Positions 33,901 through 45,030 of a stretch of DNA of 64,000 bases are shown here, piece by piece. Under the pieces are notes generated by a model. It was not told where the DNA came from, did no database searches, and saw only the letters and a program-made list of their open reading frames with translations. Origin of the DNA: Girardinichthys multiradiatus (taxonomy: Eukaryota; Chordata; Actinopteri; Cyprinodontiformes; Goodeidae); assembly GCF_021462225.1 (NCBI RefSeq), contig NC_061808.1, positions 17,459,119 through 17,523,118 of the forward strand. Direction: 5' to 3'. Numbering within the stretch: position 1 is the first letter of the stretch; every line of letters begins with the position of its first letter. The translations under genes were made by a program, and so were the position numbers.

Positions 33901-36900
33901 ACTGTAGGAGCTTCCTCGCTGATGAGTGCTGAAGAAGCACATAATGTCCCAGCTGCTGAGGCAGAGGTGATTTCACCACTGTTAAAGCTGTTAGAATCCA
34001 AGGTACCAAGCAGCGCCGAATCATTCTGCTGCTGTTGCTTCTGTAAGGCCGCCTAGGACATAAGGAGAACGGCAGAAAATAATCATAAAGTGAACTAGAA
34101 CAAAAAAAAATAAAGGAACTCTCTTCTATAGGACTAAAGAGAGTTGAATTGACTTGTAATCTAAATTAAGATAGCAGATTATAAAATAAAAAATAAATAA
34201 AAGTTATATAGTGCCTTGAAAAACTGTTTGTAGTTCTCAGTTGTTTTCACATTCTGCCATGCATTTCAATTATGTGCTAGACCAACAAAAAGTAATGCGT
34301 AACTAGGAAGTGGAAGGAAAAGGGTACATGGCATCTACACAATAGCAGGATTAGTATACAATTTCACAATAACTCACGCTCAGTTAGATTGGACAGAGAT
34401 GCATCTGAGAAGATCAATCTTCAGGTCTTGCCACAGCATCTCAAATTGAGTGTAGGTCTGGACTTTGACTGGGCAATTTGAACACATGAATATGCTTTGA
34501 TGTAAATCAGGCAAAAGTAGCTCTGGTTGTATTTAGTCCCGTCCACCTTACCATCAATTCTGACTAGCTTCGCTGTCCTCACTGAACCAAAGTGATGTGT
34601 CGTGTTAATTATCCACCACATAGTCTCATCTGTTCAGAGCACCTTGCTTTCTGTGCTGCGTACACGGCTTGTGGAAAACATTAAATGGGACATTTTATGG
34701 AATCCTTTCAACAAATGGTTCCGTCTTGCCAGTTTTCCAAACAGGCCAGATTTGTGGGGTGCACAATTAATTGTATTCTCTTGAACTCCCATCTAAGCAG
34801 TGGATATCTAATTTGGTGACTTCTGCCCTTCATTTTATTTAAGGTTATAAGGTAGGTATAAGGTATAAGGGTGCGACTCATAAAATATACACAATTTGAG
34901 ATTTTTATTTGTAAAAATCATGTAAACTTTTCCTTCCACTACTTTGTGTTGGTCTATCACATAAAATTCCAATAAAACACATTAAAGCTTGATTAAAGCC
35001 AGTGCATATTTGTAAAACAAGCTGCTGTAACTACTTCATACCTGCTGCTGAGCGAGCTGGACCTGGTAGAGCTGCTGCATGTACTGCTGATAGTGCTGCT
35101 CCTGAAGCTGGCGGATAAGGCTTATCTGTTGCTCTGGGTTATTGGGGTACTGCTGTGCAGCATACTGTTGGAACTGCACCGCTGTCTGGGCGTTTAACGC
35201 CGCCATTATCTGTTGTCTGGTTATAAAAATAAAAAAAACAGCGGAAAGCTTTGTGAGTCGGGATATGCAAGGTATAAACAGAAGGCATAAACAAGTTCAA
35301 GAATCCAGCAGCATGCTGAACTTCCAGAGGTAAAACAACATGTCTGCAAATATCAATGATAATACTGAACTCTAGGACTCAGTTTTGCATTTTCACTCTA
35401 CAAACACCTTCCAATGACACACATACTTCTGCTGCTCAATCCTTAGCCTCTCCTCCTCTGCCTGTCTCCTTTCCTCTTCCTCTCTTCTCAACCTTTCCTC
35501 CTCCTCAAGCCTCCGTCTCTCCTCCTCCTGCCTTTGTCGCTCCCTCTCCTCCTCTTCTTGCCTCAGTCGCTCCTCCTCCTCTTTCCTAAAGATGGGCAAA
35601 ATTAGAGAACATATGCTTAAATATGCGTTACTCAAAATCAACACACCACACATCAATTAAGCATCAACTCTGATGCATAAAAATGCTAAAAAGATTGTTC
35701 TTAAAGGTTTAGGCACCTGGAGGTAAATATATTAATATAAAACAACATTGGCCAAGTTAATATTTCGAAACTGCAGCAAATCTATTCACTTTACCTTTTC
35801 CGCTCCTGCTCCTCCCTTTCAATCCTGTGCGATATGACGTAAGGAGCAAAGAGGTTACAGCACTTGTTGAGAAGCTTGACAAATTCCACCATAGCCTCTT
35901 CTTTTTCCAGATTACCCAGGGACGCCCACTCCTTCCTGCACATAAAGTAACATGAAAGGTAAACAGCACAATCAAATAATGAATAAACAGCCATAATAAA
36001 TCTCTGCTAATTAGAAAACTGGATAAATAATAATTAGTGCAGTAAAAGATCCGTGCCCATAAAATGTTCTAATGTTCAATTATTAGGGGTTATAAACTGT
36101 TCTATGGCCTAAAACAGATCCTCTGTGAGTCAAAATGTTGAGTTTTCTTATGCACACAAAAAAATATATATATGAAAACTACATAACTCATACAAAAGTA
36201 AAGTAGTTTTCTGGGGTTACCTGCGGTCATTTCCCAGGACATCAAAAAAGCCAACTTCTGGGGACGCATCAGGATTATAAGGGCCCAGCAACACTTGCTT
36301 GTGAAGGGCCACCAGTCGAAGCTTCTCTTCATAAGTAGGGTGAAAGGCCTTTCCATCTTTATCTAATCCGGGGAAAAACAGCAATGTGTGAGAATTCAGT
36401 TTGCATGTTTTCAATCCCAATTTACACCGAAAAGAGCCTCTGATTATTGCAAAAAAAAAAAAAAAAATTAAATGTGATAATCTCCAACAAGGAGGAAGCC
36501 AAAACTAAAATATCCAGCGTATGTTGGGGATAGTTGTTTGTGCAGTTCAAAATCAACATGATCATCTATGCAGGGTATCAGTAACAATTACATGATCAGA
36601 TCAGGATGTCACCATGACAATTATGGAAATTAAGAATGCCGTTTTGCTTTGAGAACAGCTTTAAAGGGCTAAATAAGTGAATGCCACTGCCACATTTTAT
36701 ATATATATATATACATAGAGAGAGAGCACAGGCAGATTTATGTACAGTGTGGTATCTAAACAAGTAGAACTAACCCTAACTGACACACTGAGAAGAAAAT
36801 ACAAAATACAAAGCTGAGATTTTCTTTGTGCAGAATGGCAACCAGGCCACAAGCTGTTTGCACAGTCACCAATACGGTTCTATGCTAATAAAAACAACCC

Positions 36901-37878
36901 ACATGCCCGGTTTTAGACGTTGCTCACACTTTGAAGGAAAAATAAAAACTATTTTAGTATGGATTTAAAATACACATCTATGACCTATAATTAAAGATGC
37001 ATGCTATTCTGTTGTGTTAACATGCAACCAGAAGAGGCATATGATTGACAATATTAGACTTTAGATGGGCAGAAAACGATCCCTGCCATAATCCAAACTG
37101 TTAAGAATTAAGGAGAAACAACAAAGCATGCCTCGGTCCTCAAACGTAACTCCTGGACTTTCTAAGACATTCAATTTGCATTCATAAACGCTCCACTCGG
37201 CTGCAGTAAAAAGGCAGGGCGTGTTAAAACCCCCCAAACAAGTCGCTGTACGCCACCACATTCAGCTCAAAGTGGATCACTGCTTCAGCCGACGGAACAC
37301 AGCTTATTTCAGTCAAACTAAACAAGCAAAGAAACGAAAACACCCCCAGAATAGATGGATAACAGCGTCTTTACGTCACACACAAGTGCAGACCAACTAC
37401 TCAGTCGCGTCGTTCTTGTTTTACGCCTTAACGGTCAGCTATTATGTTCGTTAGCTACTGATTAGCTAGAAAGCTAATTTGCGAATGACAGTTAGCAGCT
37501 AATGCTAGCAAAATGCTAACTATGGCTGGGAGGAAACCGGACTCGCAATAGAACAAGCGATTCAAAAACCAGCTGCCTCTCTGCGTCAACATCTTAAAAA
37601 TGTCAAATACCTTTAAAAAATTTAAGTGCCAGTCCGTACAGCTCCTGTAAAGGAAAGCCCCATTTCCTCTCTATCGCAGATTTGTCTGTCTCTCCATCGT
37701 TGCCCTCTTCGTCCGCCGGTTTATCGTTCCCAGGTTCCGTGGGTGCGGGATTCGGTTCTTCGACCTGGTTCTGCTCACCCTCCGGGTCTGGGCTGAGGGT
37801 GAGGCCGTCGATGGAAACTTCGAGCCGGCTGGTTGTAGCGCTGTCGAGGTCGCCGCTCTGAACCTCTGTCGCCATCAT
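30917..37878 (-). CDS. acbd3: Acyl-CoA-binding domain containing 3 (GCP60)
   Basis: Eight exons on the minus strand: 37878-37611, 36362-36221, 35935-35795, 35585-35427, 35216-35042, 34052-33806, 33229-32942, 31131-30917. All introns are GT-AG and the sum is 1635 bases, encoding 544 residues (human about 528). Residues about 70-177 are the acyl-CoA-binding-like domain ('[20 protein letters not shown]', '[12 protein letters not shown]'). About 175-237 is a charged E/R/Q coiled coil and 237-310 is Gln-rich. About 385-544 is the GOLD domain ('[13 protein letters not shown]', '[20 protein letters not shown]', ending 'VYYRVYYTR'). The family protein is a peripheral Golgi scaffold that binds giantin/golgin and PI4KB. 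A second ATG directly follows the first (37875) and could equally start translation. Synteny with mixl1 and lin9 supports the name. Confidence 0.95.
31132..32941 (-). other. acbd3 intron 7 with a dispersed repeat
   Basis: The intron between exons 7 and 8. From about 31490 to 32680 it carries a diverged relative of the repeat at 13050-14110, recognisable by 'ggcaagctacaagcagcatg' and 'gagcagatagcctgac'. No coding exon is missed, because exons 7 and 8 join in frame. Confidence 0.5.
34203..34995 (+). mobile_element. Family A Tc1 remnant in acbd3 intron 5
   Basis: Both ends are recognisable. On the left are 'tgccttgaaaaactgtttg' and 'ttgttttcacattctgcc'. On the right are 'cactactttgtgttggtcta' and 'ccaataaaacacattaaag'. 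The middle has the decayed 'ttggacagagatgcatctga' and 'ctggactttgactgggcaat' blocks shared with copies at 42140-42240 and 49540-49640. No coding frame survives. Confidence 0.7.
36363..37610 (-). other. acbd3 intron 1 with GCTAA-rich cluster
   Basis: Contains a TA/GA dinucleotide patch at 36698-36728 and, at 37436-37522, a dense set of 'gctaa/ttagc/gctagc' words close to exon 1. No exon is lacking here, since exon 1 joins exon 2 in frame. Confidence 0.5.
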
Positions 37879-37977
37879 TGTAGACTGTCAGCTGAAGCAG
37901 CCACGTACCTACTTCCGTTTAGACCTGCCGGAAGATCCGTCTGTTTTTTTTTTTAACAAGAAAACAGTGACGCGGCT
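37879..37977 (-). promoter_or_regulatory. Probable acbd3 core promoter / 5' UTR
   Basis: Ninety-nine bases separate the acbd3 ATG from a transposon-like terminal repeat. They include 'ccggaag' (37928-37934) and, on the minus strand, the GGAA core of 'acggaagt' near 37910, both ETS-type motifs common in TATA-less housekeeping promoters. No TATA box is seen. A transcription start is not determined. Confidence 0.4.
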
Positions 37978-38008
37978 TTATACGGAAGAGTATTAGGGCC
38001 ACTAAAAA
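37978..38008 (+). repeat. Left terminal inverted repeat
   Basis: Starts 'ttatacggaagag' and ends 'ggccactaaaaa'. It differs from the inverse of 38774-38804 at one base (c/t at 37983). Confidence 0.9.
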
Positions 38009-38023
38009 GAAAAAAACAATTCT

Positions 38024-38770
38024 GACTTTTTTCTCAGAATTCTGAAATTAAAGTCAGAATTCTGAGATTAAAGTCAGAATTCTGAGATTAAAGTCAGAAT
38101 TCTGAGATTAAAGTCAGAATTCTGAAATTAAAGTCAGAATTCTGAAATTAAAGTCAGAATTCTGAAATTAAAGTCAGAATTCTGAAATTAAAGTCAGAAT
38201 TCTGAAATTAAAGTCAGAATTCTGAGATTAAAGTCAGAATTCTGAAATTAAAGTCAGAATTCTGAAATTAAAGTCAGAATTCTGAAATTAAAGTCAGAAT
38301 TCTGAGATTAAAGTCAAAATTCTGAAATTAAAGTCAGAATTCTGAAATTAAAGTCAGAATTCTCAGAATTCTGAAATTAAAGTCAGAATTCTGAGATTAA
38401 AGTCAGAATTCTGAAATTAAAGTCAGAATTCTGAGATTAAAGTCAGAATTCTGAAATTAAAGTCAGAATTCTGAAATTAAAGTCAGAATTCTCAGAATTC
38501 TGAAATTAAAGTCAGAATTCTGAGATTAAAGTCAGAATTCTGAGATTAAAGTCAGAATTCTGAAATTAAAGTCAGAATTCTGAGATTAAAGTCAGAATTC
38601 TGAAATTAAAGTCAGAATTCTGAGATTAGTCAGAATTCTGAAATTAAAGTCAGAATTCTGAGATTAAAGTCAGAATTCTGAAATTAAAGTCAGAATTCTG
38701 AGATTAAAGTCAGAATTCTGAGATTAAAGTCAGAATTCTGAAATTAAGTCAGAATTCTGAGATTAAAGTT
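38024..38770 (+). repeat. 20-bp minisatellite, about 37 units
   Basis: The unit is 'tctgaaattaaagtcagaat', with an A/G variant (gaaatt or gagatt) scattered along the array. Each unit junction creates the 12-base palindrome 'tcagaattctga' with an EcoRI-type GAATTC centre. Phase slips occur near 38364 and 38492 (an extra 'tcagaat') and shortened units near 38628 and 38745, showing unequal exchange or replication slippage. Confidence 0.97.
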
Positions 38771-38773
38771 AGT

Positions 38774-38804
38774 TTTTTAGTGGCCCTAATACTCTTCCAT
38801 ATAA
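38774..38804 (-). repeat. Right terminal inverted repeat
   Basis: Starts 'tttttagtggcccta' and ends 'cttccatataa', the mirror of the left terminus. Confidence 0.9.
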
Positions 38805-39055
38805 TTTAACTACTGAAGCTAAATACATTATTTAATTCTGATTGAAGCAAAATAATATAAAAAATCAGCTAAATTAAAGGAAATAAATATATTAAAAAAA
38901 TTTTTAAACCACTAGAATCAAGGGCATTGTCTTGACTACCAGCCATAATAAAATTTCATTCATTCATTTATTCTGTCAGTTTTTGTTCCTGACAGCTGGC
39001 GACTCACTCCTGACCTCGCTGCCACTAAACAATATGAGGACAGTATAATAAACGA

Positions 39056-40060
39056 ATGAAAATAAGTATTGCTATGGCACACCAAGATTACAGGACCTAT
39101 AGGTGGGAACCAAAAGCTCTGAAGAGGTGCATCTGCTGTTCACTGCGTGCCTTTGTAGTTTCGTTAGATTGTTACCAAAAGTTTTTGGAACAAAATAGAG
39201 CTTTTTGCCTGGAGATGTTTCATACTGACCATTTGTTTATTGGTACTGTGGACTGAAAAGGCAAAAGTGGAACCTTTTAGAAGGCGTGTGTCCCATTATA
39301 ACTGGTTTAAGACTAACACAGCATTTGAGAGAAAGAATATCATAGCCACAGTCAAACACGGTAGAGGTAGTGTGATGGTGTGAGGCTGCTTTGTTGCTTC
39401 AGGACCTGGACGACGTGGAGTAATTGATGGAACCATGAATTCTGCTTTCCTCTAGAAAATCCTGATGGAGAATGTCCATCAGTTCATGACCTTCAGCTCA
39501 AGCACACTTGGGTTATGCAGCAGGAGAATGATCTAAAGCACACCAGCAGCTCCACCTATGAATGACAAAAAAAAAAAAACACAACTAAAGGGTTTGGTGT
39601 GGCCTTTTCAAAAGCCAGACTTATATTTCACTGAGATGCTTTAGGGTCACCTTTAACAAGATGTTTTGCTCAAAAACTCTCCAATGTGACTGAAATAAAG
39701 CAATTCTGCAACAAAGAATGGGAAAAGATTCCTCCACAGCGATGTGAAACACTTAATGTCACAAAAAAATACTGGTGAGCAGTTGCTGCCGCCAAGAGTG
39801 GTGCCAATTATTAAGGTTAGTGGTCAATTACTCTTTCACATAGGGCCAGGTGGGTTTGGACAGCTTTTGTCCCTTAAGAAATTAATTCACCATTTCACAA
39901 ATGCATTTAGTATTTATTTTGATTATATTTATTTGACCAAAAGTCAAACATGTATTATTATTTAATGTATATTTGATTGCCTGAAACATTTAAGTGTGAC
40001 AAAAAAAGCAAAAACAGAACTAACCTGTGAGGGTCCCAATACTTTTTTACAGCACTGTAT
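39056..40060 (+). mobile_element. Degenerate Tc1-like transposon
   Basis: The plus strand carries a decayed transposase order. 'TVKHGRGSVMV*GCFVASGPG'-like codons lie near 39350-39410, then 'GVIDGTMNSAF' near 39415-39450, and 'QQENDLKHTSSS'-like codons near 39520-39550 replace the usual 'QQDNDPKHTSKS'. It ends with 'gggtcccaatacttttttac' and 'agcactgtat' near 40060, typical of a Tc1 terminus. Stops and indels abound. Confidence 0.7.
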
Positions 40061-40069
40061 ACTATTGAA

Positions 40070-41859
40070 GTATTTAATGAACTGATTCATATTCTGACTG
40101 GGAAAATTAAGCCAAATTGGCCTTGTAGGTTTAATAATGTCTAATTTGATTTCTAAAAAGTACTTTTAATTAAAATAATGTAAATCTGTATTTATTATAA
40201 AATTGCAATCAAGGTCCTGTTAAAAACAGGCAAACCTAATAGTTATTTCTTGGATTTTATTTATGAACAAAATTTGGCAACCAAAACTTAAGTGACAATG
40301 TAATGTTTAAACGAAAAATATAGAATGCTTTATTTGAATCAATCAATCAAACAAACAAATCAATCATGGAAAATGTTAATTAAAAGGTATATTTAAAAAC
40401 TTTTAAAAACCTATTAAAATCACTAATGAAGAAATAATCAGGGACAAATTTAGAAAAAAAAAACTGCTAAAACCGAGCCACCAAACAATCACAAAGCAGA
40501 AATACAGTAATTGTAAATAATGAAAAATGACCATGTTCAGAGATCTAAAACAACCTAAAAACTACCTGCTTCTATTTTTTTTTTTCTGAAATACACAAAG
40601 ACTGCACAGCAAGGAAAGGTTCATACGGCAGCTGACATTTTCACATATCTCTGCAAACCTTTGAGGATGGTGTACCAGCATGTCTGCAGAACAATTGCAT
40701 GTGAGTTAGATCAAACTGTTAGTTTGCCAAGTCTTTAAAAGGTGTGAACATGTTTTTGTTTCTGGATCCTGATGCAGCTGCTGACTGGAAATGGCCCTTA
40801 ATCCCTATGTGTCTCTAGTGTCTGAAGTGCAGTCCTAACTGCACACAAACAGAGTGACCATTTCTAACTATTTTCTTGTATTTCTGTGGCCTAAAACCAA
40901 ATGACCTCCCCCCCTAAAAAAAAGTAATGACAAAACTTTGTGCCTCTTTTCCTACAGTTACTAAATTTGCAAAGGTTGTGACTTGTTTATGTAGATTTAA
41001 GTCTAGAAAGCATATTATCGCTTGTAAAGTCCACTGCTCTCAGAGAGGAGCTGTCACTGACAGTCACAAGGGAGCTGGAAGTTTAACACCCTGATTTTGC
41101 ATAGCAATATGGTCTGTGTTCACAGGCAATACCCAATTAGGGTCCTCAGACAGAGCGACTGACAGAACTGTGAATGTCCTAAGCAATAAGCGCATCCTAC
41201 CTGAACAAAGGTGAAGACGTTAAAGCGCTGAGATCAATAAGCACTGATGTTGATGTGAAAGGACACAGCAGAAATCAGGAACATTCACAAAAAGTTCAAC
41301 TTCTACACACAGGCTGGGTGACCTATATTCTCAGTTAAATTTATTTTAAAAGGTAGAAAAAAAAGTTATGACTAACTACAATTATATTGCTAAACATGGA
41401 GTCTTTTTTCTAGTGGTGTATCACAGTAAGAGATTAACCCTATAAATCATGTGAGTCATACAGAGTCTGGATTTAATTTAGTGATTCAGCTTCATAATGT
41501 AAAAATCAACCCACACCCAGAAAAGTTTCATATGTGATAAATCACGCATTTTTCAAAGGACACTTTTATGTAAATCAACCAAACTTGTGATCAAATGCAC
41601 GTTTAACTAAATAAAAGCTAATTCCTACTAATCGTGTCAAAACAAAAGGAGACAAATTATTCTGTCTGCGGTCGCTAACCTCTTGACTTGATCCCCCTGT
41701 GACTCTTTTGAAGGTGAGTCTTTTAATAACAAGTGCCCACTCCTTTAGACTTCTACTTCAACTGGAGTTTGTGTATTCAGACTAACACAGTTCCCACATA
41801 AAAAGACAGGGAAGAATAATTTTAAGGTAACACAATTTAAACTTCTTTATGGATGGATG
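40070..41859. other. Intergenic DNA, nothing recognised
   Basis: AT-rich sequence between the acbd3 promoter side and mixl1. A (tcaa)n-like patch lies near 40340-40365. No gene or clear repeat family is seen. Confidence 0.35.
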
Positions 41860-42557
41860 TTACAACTATACATTCAATGCATTTTACTGGGATTTCATGT
41901 GATAGATCTACAAAAAGTAGTGCATAGTTGTAAAATGGAAGGAAACCTATTTTTTTTTAAATACAAATCTGAAAATGGGGCATGGATTTATATCCAGCCT
42001 CTTTGAGTCAACACTTTGTGGAACCACTTTTTGCCTCATTTACAGCTGCAAGTCTTTTGGGGTATGTCTATGCCTGTTTTGTACATCTAGAGACCAAAAT
42101 GTTTGTCAATTTGTCTTTGCAAACAACTCCAAGCTCAGTCAAATTGGACAGAAAGCATCTATGAATGGCAATTTTAGGTTTTACCAGCTATTTTAAATTT
42201 GATTTCTGTTTTGTCTGGACTTTGACTGGGCTATTCAAACACAAAAAACATATGAAATGTGGCTCTCACTGTATTTTAAGGGTTGGTGTCTTGCTGTAAG
42301 TGGAACCTCTGTTGCAGTCTGGAGTCTTTAGCAGCTTTTCTTCATTTCCCTGTAACTTCATCAACTCTGAGCATCTTCCCCTGTCCCTGTTGAAGAAAAG
42401 CACCCTCAGAGCATGATGATGCCACCACCATGCTGGTGTCATCAGAGCATCTAGGTTTGCTGTTTTCCCCATTTGGCTTACAGAAAACTGCAAACAAGAC
42501 TTAAGGCTTTCTTTTAAGTGTGGAGATTTGTGGAGTGCACAAGAACAATACAGATAA

Positions 42558-43750
42558 GGTAATTATAGTGGGGGATTTAACATTAATGTTGACACGGAAA
42601 GTGATAGCCTAAATACAGCCTTCAATGCTATCTTAGACTCAACTGGCTTTGCTCAAAACATTAACAAACCTACCCACCTTTGTCTTCATTCTCTGAACCT
42701 TGTGCTGACATATGGCATTGAGTATAAAGACATAACAATATTTTCTCATAACCCTGTCCTGTCTGACCATTTTTTAATAACCTTTGAGTTTAATTTAACC
42801 GAGTACTCCACACCTGAAAGAAAATTTCATTATAGTAGATCATTATCAGACAATACTGTAACAACCTTTAAAGAATCTGTTCCACTTTTAATTTCCTCAT
42901 TATCACAGAAAAACACATTGGAGGGCAATAATTTTGTTTCTTCCCCTTCACAAATTTATTCTCTTGTTGATAGTGTTTTTTCATCATTGTGTGATGCATT
43001 AGACAATGCAGCCCCCTTGAAAAAGAACATAATTATTCATAGGAGGCTGGTTTCCTGGTTTAATTCAGAGCTGCGTACTTTAAAGCACAATGTTAAAAAA
43101 TTGGAGAGAAGATGGCGCTCTACACACCTAGGATTCCTACTTAATCTGGAAAAATAGCCTACTGTTGTATAAAAAGACACTTCACCAAGCTAGAACAGCT
43201 TATTTTTCATAATTAATAGAAGAGAACAGGAATAATCCTAGGTTTCTCTTTAGTACAGTTGCTAAACTTACACAAAGTCATAGCTCTGTTGAGCCATCCA
43301 TTCCCTTAGCTCTCAGCAGTCATGACTTTATGGGATTCTTCTTAAATAAAATTAATTCTATTAAAAATTAAATCTTTGACATACTCCCGAAGATGATTAC
43401 TTCATCCTCAGGAAGTGAGACAACATTGGAAGTAACTTTATAACCTGATCTGTGTTTGGACTGTTTTGATCCTGTGAAGCTTCCTGAGTTATCAGAAATA
43501 TTAGCTTCATCTAAACCTTCAACTTGTATGTTAGACCCAATCCAAACCAAATTATTTAAGGAAGTGTTCCCTCTGATTACCAGCCCCATTTTAGATATGA
43601 TTAATCTATCTTTAGTAAATGGATATGTACCACAGGCTTTTAATTAGCTGTAATTAAACCTTTACTTAAGAAACCTTCGCTTGATCGAGATGACTTAATA
43701 AATTACAGACCAATATCCATTCCTCCATTCTTATCTAAAATTCTTGAGAA
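42558..43750 (+). pseudogene. Broken L2 LINE ORF, endonuclease C-end to RT start
   Basis: Pieces of one protein appear in successive frames: 42702-43157 (end of the endonuclease, 'LVLTYGIEYKDITIF' and 'VLSDHFLITFEF'), a short segment at 43190-43370, and 43456-43647 ('SKPSTCMLDPIQTKLFKEVF'). They are separated by stops and small deletions. The order matches L2-clade LINEs, where this region links endonuclease and reverse transcriptase. Confidence 0.8.
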
Positions 43751-43755
43751 AATAG

Positions 43756-45030
43756 TTGGTAATCAAATGTGTGAGCATTTACACAGCAATGACCTGTTTG
43801 AAGAGTTTCAGTCAGGTTTCCAGAGCTCATCATAACACTGAAACAGCTCTGCTGAAAGTCACTAATGATATTCTTATGGCCTCAGATAATGGGCTTGTGT
43901 CTGTTTTGGTTCTGTTAGATCTCAGTGCTGCATTTGATACAGTCGACCATAATATTCTCTTAGAGAGGCTGGAATATCCTGTAGGGATCAGGGGAACAGC
44001 GCTAGGCTGGTTTAAATCTTATTTGTCTGACAGATTCCAGTTTGTTCATGTAAATGATAAATCATCTTTAAACTCCAAGGTTAATTGTGGAGTACCACAA
44101 GGTTCAGTACTTGGGCCAATTCTCTTTACTATATATATGCTTCCAATAGGTAAAATTATCAGGCAGCATAGGATATATTTTCACTGTTACGCTGATGATA
44201 CTCAGCTTTACTTATCCATAAATCCTGATGAGCCCAACCAGTTAGATAGACAACAAGCATGTCTTGAAGACATAAAAACTTGGATGACTTTAAATTTTCT
44301 GCTTATAAATTCAGACAAGACAGAAGTTGTTGTCTTTGGACCGGAGTCTTTAAAAACGAAACTGCTTAGTCAATCACTTAACCTGGATGGCATTAAATTG
44401 ACCTCCGGTAATAAAGTAAAAAACCTTGGTGTTATTTTTGACCAGGACATGTCATTTAAATCCCATATTAAACAGGTTTCTAGGATTTCCTTCTTTTACC
44501 TCCGGAACATTGCCAAAATTAGAAATATCCTATCCAGGAGTGACGCTGAAAAACTAGTCCATGCATTTGTTACTTCAAGGCTGGACTATTGTAATTCGTT
44601 ACTATCAGGATGTCCACAAAATGCAGTTAAAAGCCTTCAGCTGATTCAAAATGCTGCAGCAAGAGTTCTGATGAAAATTAAAAAGAGAGATCATATTACA
44701 CCTACTTTAGCTTTCCTTCATTGGCTCCCTGTTAAATCCGGAATAGAATTTAAAATTCTCCTCCTCACATATAAAGCCCTTAATGATCTAGCTCCATCAT
44801 ACATCAGAGATCTGAATGTTCCATATGTTTCTAACAGAGCACTTCGTTCTCAGACTGCAGGTTTACTGGTGGTTCCTAGAGTCTCTAGAAGTAGAATGGG
44901 AGGCAGATCCTTTATTTATCAGGCTCCTCTCCTGTGGAACCAGTTCCCAGTTTTAGTCCGTGAGGCAGACACCCTGTGTACTTTTAAGTCTAGGCTTAAA
45001 ACTTTCCTTTTTGATAAAGCTTATAGTTAG
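43756..45030 (+). pseudogene. L2 LINE reverse transcriptase, long open segment
   Basis: A 424-codon open segment with the reverse transcriptase blocks in order: 'VLLDLSAAFDTVDHNILLERL', 'GVPQGSVLGPILFTIYMLPIG', the active-site 'CYADDTQLY' and 'KNLGVIFDQDMSFKSHI'. The C-terminal 'DYCNSLLSGCP' and 'LHWLPVKSGIEFKILLL' regions are typical of fish L2/CR1 elements. The first RT motif and all of the 5' part are out of frame or missing, so no functional protein is made from this copy. The long surviving frame indicates moderate age. Confidence 0.9.

Larger units (their letters stand above)
37978..38804. mobile_element. TIR-bounded element filled by a 20-bp minisatellite
   Basis: Thirty-one-base terminal inverted repeats lie at 37978-38008 and 38774-38804, with one mismatch. 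Both contain 'gaagagtattagggccacta' or its inverse. Nearly everything between is a tandem array. There is no ORF of note. The two termini face each other like those of a non-autonomous DNA transposon. Clear target-site duplications were not identified, so the mobile-element class is inferred. Confidence 0.7.

Noticed and set aside
35356..35656. Plus-strand Pro/Ser-rich ORF opposite acbd3
   Set aside because: It is the antisense of the E/R-rich coiled-coil exon 4 of acbd3.
38024..38770. Regular direct repeats that might be a CRISPR-like array
   Set aside because: The 20-bp units are contiguous with no unique spacers, and the host is a vertebrate. It is a minisatellite.
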